A stretch of 27,215 bases of DNA from contig CAJTPC010000018.1 in assembly GCA_910578245.1 (NCBI GenBank), positions 1 to 27,215 on the forward strand. The letters are read 5' to 3'. Of the stretch, positions 1-10,500 are shown piece by piece; positions within the stretch are counted from its first letter, which is position 1; every line of letters begins with the position of its first letter. The notes beneath the pieces are model-generated. The model did not search any database. It worked only from the letters and a program-made list of their open reading frames with translations, and was not told where the DNA came from. A program made the position numbers and the translations under genes. Source of the DNA: an uncultured Christensenella sp. Lineage in GTDB: Bacteria > Bacillota > Clostridia > Christensenellales > UBA3700.

Positions 1-53
1 AGGAATTTTTACTACATTTTGTTGTCCGTATTGAATTACGCGCAAAATATTGC

Positions 54-88
54 ATAAAAAAGAGCAACTCGACTGAATTGCTCTTTTA
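54..88 (-). terminator. Intrinsic terminator after ruvX
   Basis: An 8-bp perfect stem (60-67 with 78-85, AAGAGCAA/TTGCTCTT) has a 10-nt loop. On the minus strand it is followed by a run of six T. It begins right at the ruvX stop codon, so the stop overlaps the upstream flank of the hairpin. Positions 1-53 beyond it show nothing I can assign. Confidence 0.85.
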
Positions 89-496
89 TTATTGCCGTCT
101 ATCTAAATATGCTTGCAAAATTATAACCGCTGCTAGTTTATCAATGACTTGCTTTCTCTTATCTCTTCTCATTCCGCCTTCGATAAGAAAACTTTCGGCT
201 TCTACAGACGTAAGCCTTTCGTCTTCGTAATCGATTTTGGCGTCAATAAGCGGTTGCAACTTATCGGCAAAAGCTCTGGTCTTTTCCACTCTTGCGCCTT
301 CGCTGCCGTCCATGTTGAGCGGTAAGCCGAATACTACTACGTCGATCTTGTAATTTTTCACCAAGTCAGCTATATATTGCAAATCCTTTTGCATTCCTAC
401 TCTCTTGTAGGTTTCCAAACCGTTGGCAATTATACCGCTCTCGCTTATGGCTATGCCAGTGCGAGCATCGCCCAAATCTATCGCTAAATACTTCAT
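89..496 (-). CDS. ruvX: RuvX/YqgF family RNase H-like protein
   Basis: This is a 135-residue YqgF/RuvX protein, the RNase H-fold family linked to 16S rRNA 5'-end maturation and proposed as a Holliday-junction resolvase. Visible family motifs are AIDLGDARTGIA near the N-terminus (candidate catalytic Asp7), VVFGLPLNMDG, DERLTS, and the C-terminal DKLAAVIILQAYL. I place the start at 496, giving MKYLAIDLG. A longer frame opens at a TTG at 532, but that adds 12 unconserved residues and the TTG is part of the -35 box. No Shine-Dalgarno sequence precedes 496; a strong promoter ends 6 nt upstream, so the mRNA is probably leaderless. The gene is its own unit between the ABC permease and a terminator. 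Confidence 0.95.
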   Translation of the reverse strand: MKYLAIDLGDARTGIAISESGIIANGLETYKRVGMQKDLQYIADLVKNYKIDVVVFGLPLNMDGSEGARVEKTRAFADKLQPLIDAKIDYEDERLTSVEAESFLIEGGMRRDKRKQVIDKLAAVIILQAYLDRRQ

Positions 497-502
497 ATGC
501 AA

Positions 503-532
503 ATTATCGCATACGTTAGTTGTTCTTGTCAA
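503..532 (-). promoter_or_regulatory. ruvX sigma-A promoter, predicted leaderless start
   Basis: On the minus strand the -35 is TTGACA (527-532), the spacer is 18 nt and the -10 is GATAAT (503-508), preceded by TGC as an extended -10. Six nucleotides (497-502) separate the -10 from the ATG at 496, so the predicted +1 is the A of the start codon. The promoter lies partly in the short gap after the ABC permease. Confidence 0.75.
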
Positions 533-554
533 ACAAACTAAACCTAATATAGCA

Positions 555-2240
555 TTATTCTATGCGTTGCCAATATTCCTCAACGTTGGCTCTCGTCAAT
601 CCTTTGATTATAAGGTAGTACGCGCCGCTGACTAAAAGCGTAGTCACGAAATAGATTGCGCCGACTATATACGGATTGAGATTAGTAAGCACGATTCCAT
701 AAGCCATTGTCGATCCCATTACAAGAATTCCCGGTATAAAAGCCAAAAACATAGGTATCACACTTGAAAAGTTATTCTTAATGATTTCTTGTATGTTCTT
801 CCAATGCACGTTAGGTTTTTTAAGGTCGCGGTATACGCAAAACCTGTTCACACCCCAAGCGTAAAGCATATTCGATGCAAAGAATCCCAGAACTTGCAAA
901 ACATTTACTCCGCCGATTAAGGAAAAAGCAATAGTTGACAAAACCACGGTTATTGAAGAAAATACAAAACCTACGAATATTTTGGACCAAATTATTTGTC
1001 GCGCGCTTATAGGCATCGTCTTTGCTATCAGAGCGCCTTCTCCGTCTCTGGACACGGCAAGAATACTGATAGTATTGGAACTCGTCATAAGTTTTATTAT
1101 CAACTCTGATACTGCAAGCGCGTTAAAAGTATTATTCATATTAGCTTGCATTTTACCCAAAAAGAAAATCAATACGGGTGGCAGTATCACCATCATACCG
1201 CTTTGGATTAGCAAATTACTTGATTTGAATACGCTCGAAAATTCTTTCCTTATGAGAGCTTTTTTGAGAGAAGTTTGCTTGACCTCTTTTTGCTTTTTGG
1301 AAGCTACGGTTGCGCCGTTATTTTCATAGACGCCTTGAGATATGCGCTTGAACTGCCACATAGCAAGTAGCGTTCCGGACACAGCCAATACTGCCACGAT
1401 ACCTATAAACGCCATTGCGTAACCAAAGGCTTTGACACCGCCGACCGTCATTGACATTGCAAGCAAATAAGTGTGATAGCAATACTTACCCATGGGCGCA
1501 ATGTTCGGCAAAACTTCAGCGTAAATATCCCCGAAGGATACGCTATCGCCTGCTCCGTCTACCGCTCCGCTTGGAATATCAGATCCTCCCGCTGTGGGCG
1601 AATTGAGAAGCATAGGAAGATATATTGCTACATATATAGCGACAACGAAAATTACCGTAAATACCGCTCCCAATATCGGACGTTTTTTGAAAAACTGCAT
1701 AATTTTCATAATAGGATAAGATATAAGCGCTATCACAAGTATAGCCATAGCCGGTAGCAATAACGTCGCCGGCAACATCATAATCAGTATCCCTGCGCTG
1801 AAATTCCCCAAAGTAGCCATTGCAATAATAGAAACAATGCACACAGGTATTACCGTAATTACGGAAAAAATCAACTCATAGAGCAATATCGTTATGAACT
1901 TTGCCCAAAAGATTGTCACTGATTTCAACGGCAAAGTAAATAAAAATTCGTTGTCTTTGCTGAAATACATTATATTGATATAAGCAAAAAGTCCAAAGAA
2001 AAACGTCAATAATTGACTTGCAAAAAAGCCTATCGAAAGTATATTGGCAAGGTATCCAAGTTCTGCCGAGGCTTTTATAAGACCGAAAACGCTGACGAGT
2101 GTAAATATATACGGTATCCCCAGACATACTGACAATGCAACAAGCTGGCTGACGTATCTCTTCTTCTCTTTTGCGTCTTTGAAATGCGGTTTAATAGTAT
2201 TTTTAATCAACTGCTTTGTCAAAGCAAAAAACGCCGTCAT
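555..2240 (-). CDS. ABC-2 type exporter permease
   Basis: This 561-residue polytopic membrane protein has about twelve hydrophobic segments, for example near residues 34-56, 62-92, 108-140, 150-175 and 190-212, then a second set in the C-terminal half. A soluble stretch lies between, including KKQKEVKQTSLKKALIRKEF. The size and two-half layout resemble large single-chain ABC-2 permeases of Firmicutes. It begins 10 nt after the ATPase stop, with an SD-like GAGGTGGAG, so the two form one operon and presumably one transporter. Nothing in the sequence shows the substrate. No hairpin terminator is visible in the short gap before ruvX. Confidence 0.88.
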   Translation of the reverse strand: MTAFFALTKQLIKNTIKPHFKDAKEKKRYVSQLVALSVCLGIPYIFTLVSVFGLIKASAELGYLANILSIGFFASQLLTFFFGLFAYINIMYFSKDNEFLFTLPLKSVTIFWAKFITILLYELIFSVITVIPVCIVSIIAMATLGNFSAGILIMMLPATLLLPAMAILVIALISYPIMKIMQFFKKRPILGAVFTVIFVVAIYVAIYLPMLLNSPTAGGSDIPSGAVDGAGDSVSFGDIYAEVLPNIAPMGKYCYHTYLLAMSMTVGGVKAFGYAMAFIGIVAVLAVSGTLLAMWQFKRISQGVYENNGATVASKKQKEVKQTSLKKALIRKEFSSVFKSSNLLIQSGMMVILPPVLIFFLGKMQANMNNTFNALAVSELIIKLMTSSNTISILAVSRDGEGALIAKTMPISARQIIWSKIFVGFVFSSITVVLSTIAFSLIGGVNVLQVLGFFASNMLYAWGVNRFCVYRDLKKPNVHWKNIQEIIKNNFSSVIPMFLAFIPGILVMGSTMAYGIVLTNLNPYIVGAIYFVTTLLVSGAYYLIIKGLTRANVEEYWQRIE

Positions 2241-2249
2241 ACTCCACCT

Positions 2250-3020
2250 CTAAAACTTAAATTCTTCTTGCTCGTCACTGACAAGCGTATCGCCTTGCGT
2301 AACCGAAAGGAAAAATTCTTCAAGAGAATTGTCGGCGTTCTTTGCCCTAATCTCTTCCATAGAACCGCTGATAATCAAACTGCCTTTGTCTATAATCGCA
2401 AGCCTGTCGCAAAGTTTTTCCACTACCTCTATTATGTGTGAGGAAAACAAAACACTATTGCCTTCTTTACAATGCTCTTTCATCAACTCTTTAAGATTAT
2501 AAGCGCTTTGAGGGTCAAGCCCCGTAAGCGGCTCGTCAAGAATCCATAGCTTGGGATTGTGTATCAACGCGCCTATTACGCAAATTTTTTGTTTCATACC
2601 GTGAGAATAACCGCCGATAGGTTTACCTATAACGTCAGTCAATCCAAAAAGTTGGAAGTACTTATCCGCCCTCGTCTTTCTGTCATTGACGCCAACTCCG
2701 TATATATCCGCAATAAAATTGACGTATTCGCCTCCTGTCATTGTATCGTAAGTAAAGTGATTGTCAGGCACGTATCCCAAATTCTTCTTAGCCTCGATGG
2801 GATTTTCACGCAAGTCGTGGCCGCAAATCTTTATATTACCCTCGCTGTAAGGCAAAGCGCCCGTAATACACTTTATCGTAGTGCTTTTACCCGCGCCGTT
2901 GGGACCCAAAAATGCAAACAACTCTCCCTCTTTGACTTCAAAACTCAAATCTTTGACCGAATACTTGTCATTACCTTTGTATTTTTTGCTCAAATTTGTT
3001 ATTGTCAAAATTTCATTCAT
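2250..3020 (-). CDS. ABC transporter ATP-binding protein
   Basis: A 256-residue nucleotide-binding subunit of the CcmA/EcsA type. Walker A is GPNGAGKST (39-47), the signature loop YSHGMKQK (138-145), Walker B LWILDEP (158-164) and the H-loop histidine is His195. The Q-loop region reads GYVPDN (82-87), with Asp in place of Gln; acidic substitutions there are usual in this exporter subgroup. It should power the membrane permease encoded directly downstream. The ATG at 3020 has a GAGAGG SD about 5 nt upstream and a leader of about 50 nt, so unlike several neighbours it has a normal leadered mRNA. The substrate is unknown. Confidence 0.95.
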   Translation of the reverse strand: MNEILTITNLSKKYKGNDKYSVKDLSFEVKEGELFAFLGPNGAGKSTTIKCITGALPYSEGNIKICGHDLRENPIEAKKNLGYVPDNHFTYDTMTGGEYVNFIADIYGVGVNDRKTRADKYFQLFGLTDVIGKPIGGYSHGMKQKICVIGALIHNPKLWILDEPLTGLDPQSAYNLKELMKEHCKEGNSVLFSSHIIEVVEKLCDRLAIIDKGSLIISGSMEEIRAKNADNSLEEFFLSVTQGDTLVSDEQEEFKF

Positions 3021-3079
3021 ATTAACCTCTCTTTTAGTTGAGTATTTATCATCTAAGTAGTTGCCTCTACTTTACTATA

Positions 3080-3108
3080 ATTATACCTTTCTACGCATCT
3101 TCCGTCAA
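3080..3108 (-). promoter_or_regulatory. Sigma-A promoter of the ABC operon
   Basis: On the minus strand: -35 TTGACG (3103-3108), 17-nt spacer, -10 TATAAT (3080-3085). The predicted start near 3073 gives a leader of about 52 nt carrying an SD for the ATPase. It lies just downstream of the rarA terminator. Confidence 0.85.
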
Positions 3109-3151
3109 TGATAAAATTAAGTTGAAAATACCTATTCTTTGTAGATTTTGC

Positions 3152-3176
3152 AAAAAATAGGCACACGAAATGCCTA
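3152..3176 (-). terminator. Intrinsic terminator after rarA
   Basis: A 6-bp stem TAGGCA/TGCCTA (3158-3163 with 3171-3176) with a 7-nt loop, followed on the minus strand by six T. It starts 4 nt after the rarA stop codon. Confidence 0.75.
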
Positions 3177-3180
3177 CTAG

Positions 3181-4482
3181 CTATTTTTTATTTTCTTGCT
3201 TATTAGCTTTGATTATCTTAGCTCTTATCAAATTTTTTTCGAATCCGTTTTGCGATGGCTGATAGAAACGCTCGTCTTTTAGAGAATCAGGCAAATATTG
3301 CTGATCTACCCAACCGCCAAAGTCATGCGGATATTTATATCCCGAAATCTTTTGCGCTTTATAATTCTTGTCCATAAGATACGTGGGCACCCTATCGTCC
3401 TTTTTCTCAGCTACGACTTGTTCGACAGCGTACTTAGCTATAACAACGCTGTTAGACTTAGGCGCTTCGCATACGTAAATAATAGCGTTGTAAAGCGGTA
3501 TCTTGCCCTCAGGCAGTCCGATATTTTGGTACGCAGTCAATGCGGAAGTCGCCACTACAAGCGCTTGCGGATCCGCCATACCCACGTCTTCGCTGCTGTG
3601 GACGATAAGTCTGCGCAAAATAAGCATAGGATCGCATCCTGCCTGAATCAACCTTTCTGCCCAATACAAACCTGCGTCGCTGTCACTTCCGCGCAAAGAC
3701 TTACAAAACGCCGAGAGCATATCGTAATACATACTCTCGTCAATGCTCATAGACTTCTTTTGCGATGACTGCTCCGCTACGGATACGTCGATATGAATAA
3801 CTCCGCTTTCATCTGCTGAAGTACTCTTGACGGCAAGTTCCAATGCGTTGAGCGCATTGCGCATATCGCCGTCGCTAGCCCATACAAAATGGTCTAACGC
3901 TTCTTCGCTGATATTGACATCGTAAGTTCCAAGTCCTTTTTCTTTATCTGTCAACGCCTTTTTGAGAGTATTCTTTATATCTTCGCCTGACAACGGCTTG
4001 AACTCAAATATCCTGCATCTCGATACTATTGCCCTCGTCATAGATACAAAAGGATTTTCTGTCGTCGAACCTATAAATACTATATGCCCCTTTTCGATGG
4101 CTTCCAGCATGCAGTCCGATTGAGCTTTGTTCCATCTATGACATTCGTCAAGGAGTAAATACGTCTTTATTCCGTATCTCTCCTTTTCAAGTCTTGCGTC
4201 CTCAATGACCTTTTTTGCGTCCGAAATACCCGAAGAAACGGCGTTGAGCTTAACGAAGTTAGACTTGGTGGTATTGGCAATAATGTTGGCAAGCGTAGTC
4301 TTACCGCACCCCGGAGCGCCGTAGAAAATACAACTGCCAAGACTATCGGTTAATATAGCTCTTCTAAGCAAGCTATTTTTGCCTACGATATGACTTTGCC
4401 CTACGAAATCGTCTAAAGTCGCGGGGCGCATTCTCTCTGCCAGAGGAGCGTTATCCTTTTGTATTATATCGAACAAATTCAT
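3181..4482 (-). CDS. rarA: RarA/MgsA replication-associated AAA+ ATPase
   Basis: A 433-residue AAA+ protein of the RarA/MgsA/WRNIP1 family, which acts at stalled replication forks together with single-strand-binding protein. The N-terminus LAERMRPATLDDFVGQSHIVG is typical. Walker A is GAPGCGKTT (55-63), and Walker B is LLLDECHRWNKAQ (109-121), with Cys and Trp where many homologues have Ile and Phe. Sensor 1 reads IGSTTENP and the arginine-finger region SRCRIFEF. The C-terminal clamp-loader-like half ends with GYKYPHDFGGWVDQQYLP, a family hallmark. The length is normal. It has no SD; a near-consensus promoter lies exactly 6 nt before the ATG, so it is probably leaderless. It ends in its own terminator. 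Confidence 0.97.
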   Translation of the reverse strand: MNLFDIIQKDNAPLAERMRPATLDDFVGQSHIVGKNSLLRRAILTDSLGSCIFYGAPGCGKTTLANIIANTTKSNFVKLNAVSSGISDAKKVIEDARLEKERYGIKTYLLLDECHRWNKAQSDCMLEAIEKGHIVFIGSTTENPFVSMTRAIVSRCRIFEFKPLSGEDIKNTLKKALTDKEKGLGTYDVNISEEALDHFVWASDGDMRNALNALELAVKSTSADESGVIHIDVSVAEQSSQKKSMSIDESMYYDMLSAFCKSLRGSDSDAGLYWAERLIQAGCDPMLILRRLIVHSSEDVGMADPQALVVATSALTAYQNIGLPEGKIPLYNAIIYVCEAPKSNSVVIAKYAVEQVVAEKKDDRVPTYLMDKNYKAQKISGYKYPHDFGGWVDQQYLPDSLKDERFYQPSQNGFEKNLIRAKIIKANKQENKK

Positions 4483-4488
4483 ATTGAT

Positions 4489-4517
4489 ATTATAAATCTT
4501 TATATATACAAAGTCAA
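4489..4517 (-). promoter_or_regulatory. rarA sigma-A promoter, predicted leaderless start
   Basis: On the minus strand: -35 TTGACT (4512-4517), 17-nt spacer, -10 TATAAT (4489-4494), then 6 nt (ATCAAT) to the ATG at 4482. The predicted +1 is the A of the start codon. The promoter fills the 41-nt gap after the glucan synthase stop. Confidence 0.85.
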
Positions 4518-4523
4518 TAAATT

Positions 4524-7500
4524 TTATTCGTTAGTACTTCTTACGCTGGCAAATAGAACCTTGACTGACTTCTTTCCCGCGTCTTCTTCCAGAGTTATTG
4601 CTGTATCTCCTTTGATTTTAACGCCTTGCAACTCTATGCAATCTTCTTTGTCTTCGTCAAATTCTATCGAATATACGCTTCCTTTATACCTATATGTCAC
4701 TTTCATTCTCTGCCAATCCCTCAACTTCGGACGGGTAAACGACATTACTTTACCTTGAATAATTATACCTAGAAAATCTCTGATTATCGTATCGTATAGT
4801 ATGCTTGCCGATCCGCTGTACCAACTCCACCCCATTCTTCCGTAGTTATCTTGGTTAGAATACACGTCGCCCGCCAAGACGTAGGGCTCGCCTTTATAGA
4901 TAGCGGCGCCTTTTTGAGTGGAATTTTTAGCAATAGGATTTAGCATTTCAAGAAAGTCATGCGCAGTATATTTCTTGCCGCCAACGTCGATTACTGCGTC
5001 ATTCATAGCAACTGCTTTGACGTACCACGTTGACGCGTGAGTGTACTGACCGCCATTCTCTCTCACTCCCTTTGGATAAGAAGAAATATATCCGTAATAC
5101 GTTTCTTTACTCTGCGCCGGCCAAAGCAATTTAATAATTTTTGCTTCAACGTCTATAAGGTCGGCTACGCTTTGCAGAGCTGTGTTCTGTACGCTCTTCG
5201 ATGATACCGATGCGATTACGCTCCAACTCTGACAAAGTATATCTTTTGCAAAACGTGAATTGCCCTTGACTCCCAACTCTTCGCCGTAGTCCGTAGTAGC
5301 TCGCATAAAGTATCCGTCTTTTACGCACTTATCCAAAGCAAGCTGAAGATTTTCGATATGAGCGAGATACTCCTGTCTTCTGTCAAAGTCAAGGTACTTG
5401 ACAAACTTCCTCAAGACGTGCAGAGCCAACATGCTTAGCCATACGCTTTCACCTTTGTTATGCATGCCTATTTCATTGAGCGCGTCGTTCCAATCGCCAC
5501 CGCCGATAAGCAATAATCCTCTCTCCCCATACTTTAGCGTAGCGTCAATGGCTCTTTTGATATGAGATAGCAGACTTTCGCCTAACGAACTCTTTTGCGG
5601 AACTTCCAATCTGCTCTCTGCGCGTTCTTCAAGAGGAGAAGAAACGAGATATTTTTGAATACTGTTCAAGATTGAACTGTCGCCGGTAAAGTCGATATAT
5701 TCAAATGTCAACAGTGGCAAAAATAGTCTGTCATCGGTAATATGCGTCCTTACTCCAAAGCAATCTCCGTGCCACCAATGTTGTACGTCACCCTCTATAT
5801 ATTGATGTTGAGCAGATAATAAAATATGATTTTTTACCCTCTCTGTGTCGATATATAGCATTGTAAGCATATCTTGAAGTTGATCTCTAAATCCTATAGC
5901 TCCGCCCGCCTGATAGTAACCGCATCTGCCGTTGATACGGCTTGACACAACTTGATAAGCAAGCCATTTATTGAAAAGCAGATCGAGATTTTTATCTTTT
6001 GAACACAGTTCAAATTTGTTTAAGTCGGCAAATTTATATCTTTGTTCAAGAATATAATCGTTTATATTTTCCAATTTGAGAGACGAAATAAAACTATATT
6101 CATTAGATATTACAAAGTTTATCTCTATCACTCTTCCGCTGAGTTTTCTCGTCAAAAGAGCGTGTGACGCCAGATTGCAATCTCCGTTATATTCTGATAA
6201 ATACACTTCACCGCCAAGCGTTTTGAAACTTGCCTTGCTAGGTAGTAGCTTGGCATCCACGTCGCACTTGACAAATACGCGTTGATTGTTGAAAACGTTG
6301 GTTACCTTGATGGTTTTGTTGTCGATTTGCTCGTCAAATAGCATTTGATTTATAGGCAAGTCTCCCAACATCGCATTGAGCGAAAACAATACTTGAGTAT
6401 CAATATTCCCCTTTTCTTTTGAAAGTTTGATTTTGACAAACTTACCTTTTCCGTCTTTGATAATTCCTTCTTCTACAAGATACTCAACTTGATTTATATT
6501 ACCGCAAAATTGCGTATAGCCAATACCGTGCTTAACGTACCCGCCCTTATTGAGTTTATTCAATCTGTGCATGCCTACAATATCGACGTATACCTCTTCG
6601 CACGGAGTGTCAAAGATAGGATTATTCTCAAACTTTGTCACTCTATTCAAATTGCTATTTTCAAAATAATCAAAGCCGCCGCCGTTTTGCGTAACGACAA
6701 AACCGCCCTTTTCTCCGCAGATTACGTTGGAGAAAGGTAAATGCGTTGTTGACGTAACGATATAATTTCCTTCGGCGTCAAAGCCTCCTGCCGAACAAGG
6801 CTTGACGATATTTGCATTTAACGGACTAAAGATTGAAGACATTTTAGAGATATTTTCGCCCTTTTCAAGAATAGGAATTGTCACGCAAGAAAAGTTGTCT
6901 TCACTCTTTTCGCCTTTCTTGGGAATACTGTCCAAGACTATAAAAGCATTGCGTTTAATTTCTTCGATTACGCCGGCGTCCATTCCCTCTACGTTCAAAA
7001 ATCTAAAGCAATTCAAACTCAATAGGTCTCCGATATGCGTCAATTCTATAAAACTCTTAAGGACATGCTCGTTTTTTCTTTCTTCTGCAACGTACGAGAT
7101 TACGAGATTACATTTTATTGACGTCATATTCATATAAATGACGGAATAAATTAAGTTCTTGAGCTTTTCGTCTTGATTGTAGTAGCAGAAATAAATATAT
7201 TTGCCGGCTCTATCAAGCGACATAGGCAAAACGTCAGTATAATTACTCGATATTTCACTCAATTTCTCTCTATCATAAGGCGCGTACAGTACTCTCGTTG
7301 ACAACCTGCATATCAAATCGCTAATCTTCTCATTGAGTTGATATTTATACGTCTTTGACAGCGCCGTCAACTTAGCGCTTTCGTAAGCGTATTTTGCAAA
7401 GTCCGTAGACCTTATCTGCTCTATATTGTTCTTCAACGCGCCTAAATCGTTGTCGTAAGCAATAACGCAATATACGATCTTACTTTCGCCGGGGTTGACT

Positions 7501-10500
7501 GATATATCCCCGACAAATCCCAAGCAGGGATTTAGAACGTCGCCTACGGATACTCCATCATTTTTATTGCTATTAAATATTTTTGGACAGTCAAATCTGC
7601 CTTCTCTACCTATGAAATTTGCCAAATTGCTTTCGTACTTGAGTTTTTCTACTCCAAGTACAGTCAAAGACGCATAGCAATCTCCATGAAAACTCCTTGC
7701 GCTTCTCTTGGCAATAAGAGAGTCAAGTCTTTCGTCATAGGACGTAGATACAAACATATCGTTAAACGCAGGATGCGACGTCATACCGCCAAAATCGTTG
7801 AGCGCGAGCTCTCCGCAAAAACCGCAAGTATACTTCTTGATAAAATCATCGTTGTTAGTCAAAGTAATTTTCCTAACTTCGCAATTTATATGTTGAGGTA
7901 TAAACACGCTCATTTGACAATTCTTTTCTAGATTGACAAATTTATTTTCAAAAGGCGAAAAACTGTATTGACATTTATGCTTATACATAGGCGCATAAGT
8001 CGGACAATATAATTCTTTCCCATCGTTAATATAGAAAAACGAACCTTTATTTTCATATATATCACTACTGAATTTATCTATATACTTGCCCTTTGCAAAG
8101 GAGTAGCCGCCGCCGTTGGAATTTCCAACAACGCTGTAATGACCGTTGGTAAGCGCATTGACGATAGGAAATCCACCGCACTCGCCGATTCTACTGTACC
8201 CATTAGACGCCTTGGCGTCGTATACCGCGTCAAATCTCTTTGTTGATTTGCTCTTTGAAGTTGGAATTTTCTCTTCCAGCATCAACTTTCCGCCTGCCAT
8301 TGCATGATCGCTCATAAACAACTTAACGAAATAATCGTCAAATAGCGCATTGACAATCGAGCAAAGAAGCATACCTTGGTGATGCGACATCAAAGTAGCG
8401 ACTATATTTTTGCCGTTGGTAAAATCAATAGCTTCGTACATTCCCATTGAATTTTTTAGCCCCATATCGGCAAGTTTTCTTAGGTTTTTCACTGCCTTTG
8501 CGGGAGTATATTTTAAGGTCAACGCAGAGGAATACGGAGATATAACGCACCTGTCTTTTGATGCGCTTAAGCTGATTCTGCTTACGCCAAAAGCCAAATA
8601 TTTGTAGCTGTTTTCTTCATTAAACTCAAAATAACAGCTTTCGCTTATACCCCATACGTCATTGCATTTCGACTTTACCATAATATCTATGATATTATGA
8701 CAGCTCTTTGTCAACAGACTTCTATCGCAATCGCTTAAGAATATCTGTGGCATTAGATATTCAAAAGCCGTACCCGACCACGACACCAAAGTATTGCCTT
8801 TGAGTTTGACAATGTTCCTCGAAAGCCCGTTGAAATATGCAGTATTTCCTTTTATTGCCGATGCGATATAGCAAAGAGTTCTCGCCTCGGACGCAAGCAT
8901 ATCATAGTGCCCCTCGAACTTATTCTGGTCTTTGTTATACCCGATAAAAAACTTGCTCTTTGAACTGTCAAACAGCGCGTCGAAATTGCAATCTTCTATA
9001 AGTTTTTCAACGCGAAAATGAAGTTCTTTGTCAATATTCTTGACGTAAGCCTTGAGCGTAATTAGGCTGGCTATAAAATTTCCGCTGTCTACGCTAGATA
9101 CAAAATATGGATAAAGCGGTTTTTGCGTAGCAAGGCTATACCAATTGTATAAGTGTCCTTCAAATTTTTCAAGGCTCTCTATAAGCTCTACTTGGTCTTT
9201 GAGTTTTTGTAAGGCCTCTTCCTGCGAAATCTTCTCTAACTTATGAGCGCATATAATGGACAATAGAGCAAATCCAATATTTGTCGGAGACGTAAAAGAA
9301 TTTGCTCCGCGCTTGGGAAATACTTGATAATTGTCGCATATAAGACTTTTTTCGTTCATATTTTTCTCAAAATACCGTAAAGTATCATTTGCTAAGGTGC
9401 GTAGAAATTCCTTATCTTGCGTCTTTAACTCTTTGCTTACATCTCTCTTTATACTCAAAATATAAGTCGTAAAGATAAATACGACAAATATCGCTATATA
9501 AACTAAATATATGATATTATTATAGAATATGCCTGCCAAAACTATGGACAAAATACAACTCGGCAATACAAGTCCAATATGCTTAGAGAGCGTATTACCC
9601 CTTTGAGTAGAATAAAAAGTCTTCCACTCTAAGAGGTTTTTCCTATCAAATGTAAGTTTGAAAAGCATTTTTAGCCAAAGCAAAACGCTTTGAACAGCTT
9701 CAAAAGGCAACGTCAAAAAGTCGAATATCATTTCGCCCGCTTCGCCCAAAAACTGTTCAAGAACGTATCTCATACGCTTGCCGTAATTTAGCGCATTCAA
9801 ACAAAGTCCGAATCTAATCAAATAGATGCCCGCAAAACTAATTGCAAATGGCAAAAGTAGCCACAACTGTCCTGTCAAAATCAGCATCGACAGCAATATG
9901 AACTGACAAATCGGCAGAATAGTCTTTACTATATTGTACGCCATTACGTACTTATAGAAAGGTTGGGTTACTTTCTTCGAAAAAATATACGGAAATAGAA
10001 GAATATCTCCTCTTTGCCATCTATTTTGTCTTACAACGTGACTGACTAGCCCCGTGGGAGCGTCTTCATAGGTGGGTACGGATAAACTTCCCGCGGAAAC
10101 AATAGCCCCCTCAACTATATCATGACTTAATATTTTCCCATCCGGTAATTTGCCCTGCAACTTTTCAACGTATTCGTCAAGTCTATAAATTCCCTTTCCG
10201 CAATAAATAGCATTGCCGGAAATCTTATAATAAAAATCGCCGTAATTGCAATAACTATCCACACCGCTGTCTAAGACGTATCTCTTTGTCCAAGGCGTAC
10301 TCAACGAAGATAACTTGTACCTTGAAGAAAATGTCAACAATGTATATTTTGCGTTTAGCGGATGCAACATAGTGTTAACCGCTCTCTTAATCGCGCCCGG
10401 CATAAGAGTGTTATCCTCGTCAAGAAGTAAGACGAATTTGGGCTTTTCCTGACTTTTCAGAACGTAACAAAATTCTTGCCAATTACCGCTTATCAAAGCA

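Noticed and set aside
1..54. A possible short reading frame entering from the window edge (minus strand, ATG at 54)
   Set aside because: Only 18 codons are visible, directly after a terminator, with no SD, no -10 at the right distance and no recognisable motif.
530..532. TTG as the ruvX start
   Set aside because: It forms part of the -35 TTGACA, and the extra residues are not part of the family; the ATG at 496 fits the conserved N-terminus.
2758..2775. Degenerate ABC ATPase because the Q-loop Gln is replaced by Asp
   Set aside because: Acidic residues at this position are common in this exporter subfamily and all other motifs are intact.
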